The notes beneath the pieces were generated by a model that worked only from the letters and a program-made list of their open reading frames with translations, searched no databases and had not been told where the DNA came from. From Chlamydiia bacterium (lineage in GTDB: Bacteria; Chlamydiota; Chlamydiia; Chlamydiales; Simkaniaceae), in the NCBI GenBank assembly GCA_020440405.1, contig JAGROF010000037.1, positions 1 through 6,743 of the forward strand: DNA of 6,743 nucleotides, in the 5' to 3' direction. Position 1 is the stretch's first letter; each line of letters opens with the position of its first letter. Below, piece after piece: positions 5,512-6,743 of the stretch. Made by a program: the position numbers and the translations under genes.

Positions 5512-5523
5512 AATTATATTCAT

Positions 5524-6743
5524 ATGGAATCGTTAACAACAGACAGCTTTATCCTTATTCCTCGGGACACTCTCTCTCGCGAAATTCCTTTTGGGGAAAG
5601 GCCTCCTTCTGTCCACGAAGACCACATGAAGGTGGGAGAGGTCTTCCGCCAGCATGTGACAGATCCAACAATGATTGCCCCTTATGAAGTCCCCGAATTT
5701 CCGAATTACCCAGGAACGACGAACCTCCTTTATATCCCTTCCGATCTCTACCACACGTTGCGTTCCATTTACCATGCAGTACGAAACAGAGACCAAGAAG
5801 AGTTTTCAGATGCAACGGCTCGCTTAGCTGGGATTCCTGCAAATCTCGCCTGTGCCACAGGATATTTGATGGGCTATGGATTGATGTTTAAAATTATTCC
5901 CCAGTCTCTCAGTAAAGTTCTTCCCTTTTTGTATGCAGCAGGGGTCGCTCTTTGTATTATCGAAGGGGGAGTCCATGCTTGGGCATTGAATCGCCAGTTA
6001 AATTTTGAAGCCGAGTATGATTTTGATTTTCTCTCTAACCTCCGCTATTTGGTCAGCGATTATGACCCTGTCAAAACAACACGCGCCATTAGAAACATGG
6101 CCAAATTGGTGAATGAAGAGCCTGAGTCTCTTAAGCAACTTTATGGCGACCAATTCGAGCAGGTAAAGCAAATCTTCAACCAAATGCACGAGGAATTGGA
6201 GGACAATCCTTATGATGCTGATCTTATCATCAAAAAGTATGCCTCTCCTCTTGAGGAAATTGCGCGACTTGCAACCATGAAGGACTTAAAGCATTTAGAG
6301 GAAACATTTTTACAACTTAACCCTAACGAAGTTACCGCAATCCACTCGAAGATCGTTCAGCAGAACCCTGATAAGTCTCCTGAAGAGATTCAGCAGCTCA
6401 CACATGCAAAGCTCAAGCAGGAACTAGCGAAAAAGAAGAAGAACTTCGCCCGACGCGTCCGCCCTTGGATGGTGAGTGAAGCAAGTGAAACGATTTCCCC
6501 CATCTTAGGAGGGATCACCCTTGGAGATTCTGAGGCAATCAAAGAAGGATTACGTCTTGCTGACGATATCCATGTGCAGTCACAAAAGAAGAAAATCGTC
6601 CACATTTTAGGGATCATTGCTCTTGTCTTCGCTATCGCCTCTTTGGTCGCTATGTGTGTCTCGTGCCCCGCATCTATTCCTTTTATCTTAGTCGGCATTG
6701 CAACCGTTTTTGCACTTGGAAGCTATTTAATAGCTTTAGGATC
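5524..6743 (+). CDS. Candidate Inc-like membrane protein, 3'-truncated by window end (406+ aa)
   Basis: The frame stays open from ATG 5524 to the window edge (406 full codons, no stop), so the C-terminus is missing. I recognise no enzymatic domain. There are two pairs of hydrophobic helices with short turns: about residues 103-125 plus 129-150, and 359-379 plus 384-405, the last starting after a QKKK basic cluster (348-351). Closely paired helices of this kind are the hallmark of chlamydial inclusion-membrane (Inc) proteins, which are exported by type III secretion. Between the pairs lies about 200 residues of charged, helix-rich sequence (about 160-358) with Leu/Glu/Lys periodicity that may form coiled coil. 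The N-terminal 100 residues are polar and proline-rich with no Sec signal, as expected for a type III substrate. An Inc or effector role is inferred from topology only; an ordinary inner-membrane protein is the alternative. Confidence 0.75.
   Translation, partial: MESLTTDSFILIPRDTLSREIPFGERPPSVHEDHMKVGEVFRQHVTDPTMIAPYEVPEFPNYPGTTNLLYIPSDLYHTLRSIYHAVRNRDQEEFSDATARLAGIPANLACATGYLMGYGLMFKIIPQSLSKVLPFLYAAGVALCIIEGGVHAWALNRQLNFEAEYDFDFLSNLRYLVSDYDPVKTTRAIRNMAKLVNEEPESLKQLYGDQFEQVKQIFNQMHEELEDNPYDADLIIKKYASPLEEIARLATMKDLKHLEETFLQLNPNEVTAIHSKIVQQNPDKSPEEIQQLTHAKLKQELAKKKKNFARRVRPWMVSEASETISPILGGITLGDSEAIKEGLRLADDIHVQSQKKKIVHILGIIALVFAIASLVAMCVSCPASIPFILVGIATVFALGSYLIALG

Noticed and set aside
5533..5842. 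Two overlapping minus-strand frames inside the Inc-like gene
   Set aside because: Antisense to a continuous 1.2-kb plus-strand frame with a promoter, ribosome site and clear membrane topology.
1..6743. CRISPR arrays, tRNA/rRNA genes, insertion sequences, toxin-antitoxin or defence modules
   Set aside because: No regularly spaced repeats, cloverleaf-like sequences, transposase motifs or defence-domain motifs were seen on either strand.

Overview
The window looks like a compact, moderately AT-rich chromosomal segment from a bacterium of the phylum Chlamydiae, most likely an environmental or 'chlamydia-like' lineage. The assignment rests on the right-hand gene, whose long product carries paired ('bilobed') hydrophobic segments like those of chlamydial inclusion-membrane (Inc) proteins. 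The Sua5 gene, the HF-x-LYQGYV-type superoxide dismutase and the TMEM14-type membrane protein are compatible with that, but not diagnostic. Genus cannot be fixed from the sequence alone.

Layout. (1) 149-1908, plus strand: a tight three-gene run of an AsmA-like membrane-anchored protein, a histidine phosphatase that starts with GTG inside the AsmA stop (GTGA overlap), and an unrecognised 133-residue acidic protein 9 nt further on. (2) 1891-3572, minus strand: a two-domain Sua5-type threonylcarbamoyl-AMP synthase and a beta-1,4-galactosyltransferase-like (GT7) enzyme whose start lies 67 nt inside the end of sua5. (3) 3681-4034, plus strand: a small four-helix TMEM14 (UPF0136) protein with a near-consensus promoter so close to its ATG that the mRNA may be leaderless. 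(4) 4005-5394, minus strand: an iron/manganese superoxide dismutase with an N-terminal signal peptide, then a PAPS-type sulfotransferase that also appears to start with a signal peptide. (5) 5524 to the right edge, plus strand: the Inc-like gene, divergent from the dismutase across a 129-nt AT-rich promoter region and cut off by the window end.

Both convergent gene pairs (ends near 1900 and 4020) overlap at their 3' ends, so no room is left for an ordinary intergenic terminator. No rRNA, tRNA, CRISPR array, insertion sequence or attachment site was seen.

Functionally, Sua5 is housekeeping tRNA modification (t6A). The other genes lean towards the cell envelope and host interface: a lipid-transport-like AsmA protein, a GT7 glycosyltransferase, a sulfotransferase, an exported dismutase that could meet host superoxide, and a candidate inclusion-membrane protein. 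That these act together is inference; each family assignment rests on visible motifs. No complete new system is evident. The best leads are the exported SOD-sulfotransferase pair, the bacterial GT7 enzyme, and the double-bilobed membrane protein.
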